Both the position numbers and the translations under genes were made by a program. From assembly GCA_905331475.1 (NCBI GenBank), contig CAJNYU010002384.1, forward strand, positions 183,067 to 247,066: DNA of 64,000 nucleotides, written 5' to 3'. Source of the stretch: Rotaria socialis. Taxonomy: Eukaryota > Rotifera > Eurotatoria > Philodinida > Philodinidae. This document shows positions 60,301-64,000 of the stretch, in pieces (the first letter of the stretch is position 1; every line of letters begins with the position of its first letter). The notes below the pieces were generated by a model. The model was not told the DNA's origin and searched no databases. It was given only the letters and a program-made list of their open reading frames with translations.

Positions 60301-61139
60301 TATACTGAAGAAAATTATTTAGTAAGATTTCAAATTGATATATGTAATAGTTCAATAAGAAATTCATGCACACAATTATCATTCTACGAAAGTAGACGAG
60401 CAAATCAAATCTTAGTTTTTTGGGCAATTAGTTTAGCTATAATAATAACATGTATATGTGTATTTGTATTTTCGATAATAATTTGTTTTTATTGTCGAAA
60501 AAAACCTAAAGATAAAAAGCTATTTAACAACCGACAAAACTTTTTACAATATAATGATCATTATCAAAGTGACAAGGTAAATGAAAATCCAAGAAAATGT
60601 TTTCATAAATTCTAATTTCATTTTCTTTAAAAAGACTTTTAAAACTTCATCGGCTTCAACAATTCGTGAAGATGATCGTAAGTTTTATGATCTTAAATTT
60701 ATCTAGATTCTTATCATTACTATTTTGTACGTAATTAGGAGATTCAGCTTGTATTATAAATACAAATTCATCGTCATTATCATCGGGTGTGACACCAATA
60801 CAAATAAACAAATGGTTTCAAAATCAACATGAATCATCGAACGTCGGCAATTGTCAACCTTCAACTTATTTTTATGATCTTAAATTAGCTGAATTAATAC
60901 GTAATAATCAATGTCCACCCTGTGTATATTTAAATGCACAACCATGTCAATCGTTAAGTAGTGATTATGGTTTTGCTAGTTCAGATATTTCTCCATCGTC
61001 GATTTCGTATTCATCAGTAAAATTAGATCAATCAAATATGAATCCATTAGAATGGACTATTGAAATGAATGTCGATCGATCACCCCAACAACAGAAGAAT
61101 AAAAAAAGTTTTATTTCAGACCATGAATGTGTGGTTTAA
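57385..61139 (+). CDS. Protocadherin-like cell-adhesion receptor
   Basis: Single-pass cadherin-superfamily protein of about 990 residues in six in-phase exons: 57385-57853, 58028-58564, 58619-58732, 59168-60576, 60635-60677, 60739-61139. The start at 57385 gives a signal peptide (MLLMVFFLTMLISPVSSQ) and follows an acceptor AG at 57368/57369; an in-frame ATG at 57349 would translate the acceptor. Several cadherin repeats are marked by calcium-binding linkers DRNDHSPQFD, DINDNAV, DVNDCIPQFK and DANDHSPEFD, and by repeat starts IRENVPLG, VREDTSIG, IPEDTLVG and IDENNPMG. Some copies are degenerate (no DxD/LDRE motif in several). One transmembrane helix (ILVFWAISLAIIITCICVFV onward) precedes a cytoplasmic tail of about 190 residues, Ser-rich, without a catenin-binding site. 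This domain order is protocadherin-like; no specific orthologue is claimed. Confidence 0.9.
58733..59167 (+). repeat. Protocadherin intron 3 with a possible dispersed repeat
   Basis: This 435-nt intron is longer and more GC-rich (about 58860-59090) than its neighbours. It contains the short inverted words AGGGGGAAA and TTTCCCCCT about 60 bp apart. A 76-codon minus-strand ORF spans it. It may be an inserted repeat fragment; no termini were defined. Confidence 0.3.
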
Positions 61140-62809
61140 CACAGTGGATAGTCTACTTGTTTTTATTTGTGTGCCTATTTGTTCTATATATTTGTCATAT
61201 AAAGAGAAGCGTTTTAATAAGAATTTATATTGCATCACCTTTTTGTGAAAGATTCTATGCGAAATCTCAAATTGATCAACATATATCTTGATACATATAA
61301 TCGAAGGTTTTGATGACTATGATTTATTAACAATAATCTTTCACTCATATCTTATAACGAGGTCGATAGTACCGTCGACCTTGCACTCTTCTTTCATGTA
61401 TTAGTAAAATGACACTTTCGAATACGTTTGCAGCTTAGAGATTAGTGATCGTAACCAGTTGCAAGATGTGAAACTTATCTCATATTTAACTAGTACAGTT
61501 TTCATTGGGTTTTTAGTTAGGAACAAAAGTTGACCAGAATCTGGTTTATTTTCGTTTTCTTATGCCGAAAATTTTTCTCCATTCATAACAAGTGCTAAGG
61601 TGTGCTAATTCTTTTTTGGTATAAGAATGTGTTTAGATCTACAGATTACTAAAAGACTGCTCTATGCATATATATGTTTTCATGACGTCTAATTTCTTCA
61701 AACAGTTCCAACAGATGAGATTTGCAAATTTTACTCTCCTACCTAATCAGCATGGGCTTCTTGCATAGACGTCATAGAATTATTTATATTCGTACTAATT
61801 TCTGCCACATCTAATTTTATTACTATAGCATTGAAATAGTTTGTTTTCCTTGATGAATTCACTATCAAGTTTTTGCTAGTGAAAATCTGTTCTATTGTAG
61901 TTTCACTAATTCAAAGGAAATATTTTTATTTAATAAAATTTACTGTATCTTTTAAGAATCATTGCCCCGTTCATTTCGAACTATTTGCTGATTTGTCTTT
62001 TTAACGATATCTTCAAGCAACAGCAATGTGAAATGTTGACATTAATCAATTTAAAAAAATAACTATTTTGTATCTGTGCTTTGAAAATCTGATATGAACT
62101 TTAGTAGAATGATCGCTTTTGATAGATGAACTACTGCTGATGTGATGAAGACAGGCGGTGCTGTGTGCTTGTGAACGAAAATAATAGTTGTATCGTCATT
62201 CACCTACATATGTTCAGATACGTTAGACATATAATCGAAGCATCGGATATTATTTGCCTTCATTCAATAGTAATTCATTATTCATCACTAAGAGATACTC
62301 TGAAGTTCGATTTCAAATCAGTAAAAATAGCACAGCTGTTTTAGAACATTATAGACTAAACTCATTATCCTCAAAAATTTTCATATTATTGTGTGAAAAC
62401 AAAGAACACAATTATTTATAGATATAGATCTGCATGATAACACCTTTCTGTGTATATTAGATGATGCATACAGCAAAGCTTGAAATATTGTAGATCATGT
62501 TTATGAGAATTGATTTAATATTAGTACCATCATTGCAATAATCATCGTTATTTAACTAAGATATACTAAAATAAAGACAAAAAATAATACTGAAACGATT
62601 TTTATATTTTTCTTTCTAGAAGATACCAATATAGCATAAAAGTCAATAATTGTCATACAATTGTAACAGATAGAATAGTGCCAGCAGAGGTAACTGTAAT
62701 AACTCTTAAATAGGTAAAAAAGTCAAATTCAAATGATAATACCTACTTGTTGAAGTCATTGGATTGGCTAAACTAAAATTTCATTGTACTTCAGTGAAAT
62801 CAGAGCTAA
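61140..62809. other. Intergenic region
   Basis: Protocadherin 3' UTR and about 1.6 kb of AT-rich sequence. Nothing recognised. Confidence 0.5.
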
Positions 62810-63406
62810 TCAATGCTTACGAAAATTCTTGATGATTTGGAATTTTTGTACTCGATTGTTGCTAAAGTCGCTTACATAAAGAGATCCATTTCTATCAAGT
62901 ACAATATTAGCTGGGTATTGTAGTTGGTTTGATTTTATTCCTTTAGTGCTTGTACAAACAACAATGCACTCACATGTGGATGAGTTCGGTGGCCAACGCA
63001 AAACTCGATGATTGTTAAAGTCAGCTATATACGCGTATCCATTGGAATCAACAATGATATCACTCGGGTGATTTAAATGGTTCAAGCTCGATCCATTTTA
63101 ATAGGTCTTGTCAGCTACGGTAAAATAGCTGAATCGGTCATTATTATCAATAATTTTCTTTTGAATTCGATGATGCATTTGATCTGCGATGTATAAGGAC
63201 CTAGTGCCATCGATAAAAATATCGGCTGGTCCCTCGAAATCAGTAGAACCTATTTCGTCTTCGTAATTTCCGACTATGAGAGCAGTCTCTTCGATTCCCG
63301 ATGAATCTATTGGAGAACTTGTTATCCCATGTCGTGAAAATCGCCGCGATTTTGGTGATTTATCAAAAAATGAACGTAAAATCGTGATTAATCGAATTAC
63401 GTACAA
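62810..63406 (-). pseudogene. NHL-repeat protein fragment interrupted by a stop
   Basis: One continuous minus-strand frame reads as NHL/beta-propeller repeats: FEGPADIFIDGTRSLYIADQ MHHRIQK, then LNHPSDIIVDSNGYAYIADF NNHRVLRW, then LQYPANIVLDRNGSLYVSDF SNNRVQKF. Between the first two repeats the frame is cut by TAA at about 63098-63100 (after ADKTY), just where functional bdelloid NHL proteins have a Gly-rich link (VAGGNGxG). No start or full propeller is present: three repeats where six or so are needed. The left end runs to a donor-like GTAAGC near 62819 with no continuation found. It is best read as a decayed gene copy. NHL genes are highly expanded in bdelloids. Confidence 0.72.
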
Positions 63407-63540
63407 AAACCAGATGATTAATCGCGATTAATCGGTAATTTCTTTTTTTTTAAGTGAAGATTTTATTTATCTTCACTTTTTGAAATGATGATTTTATTTA
63501 TTTATTTTAATTTCATACATAGAAATATTTTTTTTACATT
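63407..63540. repeat. AATCGCGATTAATCG-type palindromic stretch
   Basis: Just upstream of the NHL fragment, about 63380-63440 holds repeated GATTAATCG words, including GATTAATCGCGATTAATCGG, which is locally palindromic. It may mark a short repeat that truncated the NHL gene. Confidence 0.35.
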
Positions 63541-64000
63541 TACCGTTTATTACCCAGGTCGAAATGGTACGGCAGGAAACGGTCGGATATGAGTGTTTTT
63601 CCGGTGAAATCATGGAATCAGGATCCCATTAGTGGTTCCGGTGACCGGTTCCAGTTTATTCCTGTTACTTCCGGCAACAGGAGAAGATCATCGGATACGG
63701 TTGCCGCTTCCAGCACGTTTCTCGACTACGGTTCCCACAGTTTTAGCCCGTAGCAGGATCCCATGGCGTTTCCTGCTGTTTCCACGCCGGTTACCTGATC
63801 AGGTTCCCGACGGTTTTTTCTCAGATAAAAACCTACCGGATCATTTCGTTTCCATGGCCGGTTATGAAGTTCAGATCCGCTCGTTTCGAGACTGGATAAT
63901 TATTTGTCGGATTATGCCGTTTCCAAGCAAGCCAAAATTATCATATCCATTTGCAGAACGATCAAGTATAAAATTCTCATTTAACCCTTTACGGCCGGAT
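63541..64000. repeat. GC-rich TTCC/CCGG-dense block
   Basis: Base composition jumps to roughly half G+C after a window that is about one third. Words such as GGTTCC, CTTCCGG, GTTTCC and CCGGTTCC recur every 20-40 bases, and AGGATCCCAT occurs twice (about 63631 and 63753). A 54-codon plus-strand ORF from about 63589 begins MSVFPVKSWNQDPISGSGDR and ends at TAG near 63751. No gene family is recognised. It looks like a distinct repeat family or transferred DNA that continues past the window edge. Confidence 0.5.

Noticed and set aside
1-64000. CRISPR arrays, bacterial operons or prophage
   Set aside because: The window is eukaryotic with spliceosomal introns throughout; no regular short repeats with spacers were seen.

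Overview
The window looks like a compact, AT-rich invertebrate nuclear genome, most likely a bdelloid rotifer (Adineta/Rotaria type). The reasons are: (1) metazoan-only gene families (OSBP, CPEB2-4, TEAD, ROR-type receptor, protocadherin); (2) many introns of only 45-70 nt beside a few long ones; (3) a splice-acceptor AG placed 0-60 nt upstream of most start codons with no visible 5' exon, as expected for spliced-leader trans-splicing, which is known in rotifers; (4) short same-strand gaps that resemble operons; (5) an NHL-repeat gene fragment of a type common in bdelloids. The species assignment is inference. No spliced-leader gene or telomere was seen.

Layout. 1.0-6.1 kb: oxysterol-binding protein (minus, 12 exons). 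6.1-12.4 kb: mostly empty, with two or three orphan exon-like segments and a 594-bp element with 17-bp inverted ends. 12.4-15.1 kb: an arsenite-methyltransferase-family gene (minus, 8 exons) in which all three arsenic-binding cysteines are replaced. 18.2-19.5 kb: Misato. 22.3-25.0 kb: CPEB. 27.1-27.3 kb: TOMM7. 27.3-30.7 kb: an unrecognised Q/P-rich gene (minus) with a possible Ski7/HBS1L-V3-like motif. 31.0-38.8 kb: four consecutive plus-strand genes, RTF2, TEAD, NAXD and a METTL7/TMT1-like methyltransferase, with gaps of 154, 447 and 119 nt. 39.0-39.1 kb: one 5S rRNA gene (minus). 39.5-40.1 kb: an EF-hand protein. 41.4-45.2 kb: a ROR-like receptor with Ig and Frizzled domains, no kringle, and a kinase lacking the DFG aspartate. 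45.7-47.9 kb: hAT-type non-autonomous elements, one with an exact 8-bp target duplication, and a nested 106-bp foldback. 49.4-50.1 kb: an intronless 2OG-Fe(II) oxygenase (minus), possibly horizontally acquired. 51.8-55.8 kb: an FNBP4-like WW protein and UCHL5/UCH37, 138 nt apart. 57.4-61.1 kb: a protocadherin. 62.8-63.4 kb: a broken NHL-repeat gene (minus). 63.5-64.0 kb: a compositionally odd GC-rich block.

Most genes are housekeeping or developmental and do not form one pathway. The notable organisation is transcriptional: the RTF2-TEAD-NAXD-METTL7 and FNBP4-UCHL5 runs could be polycistronic units resolved by trans-splicing. Exon coordinates were worked out by eye from GT/AG sites, reading phase and family alignment recalled from knowledge. 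Reading phase closes for every gene given exon coordinates below.
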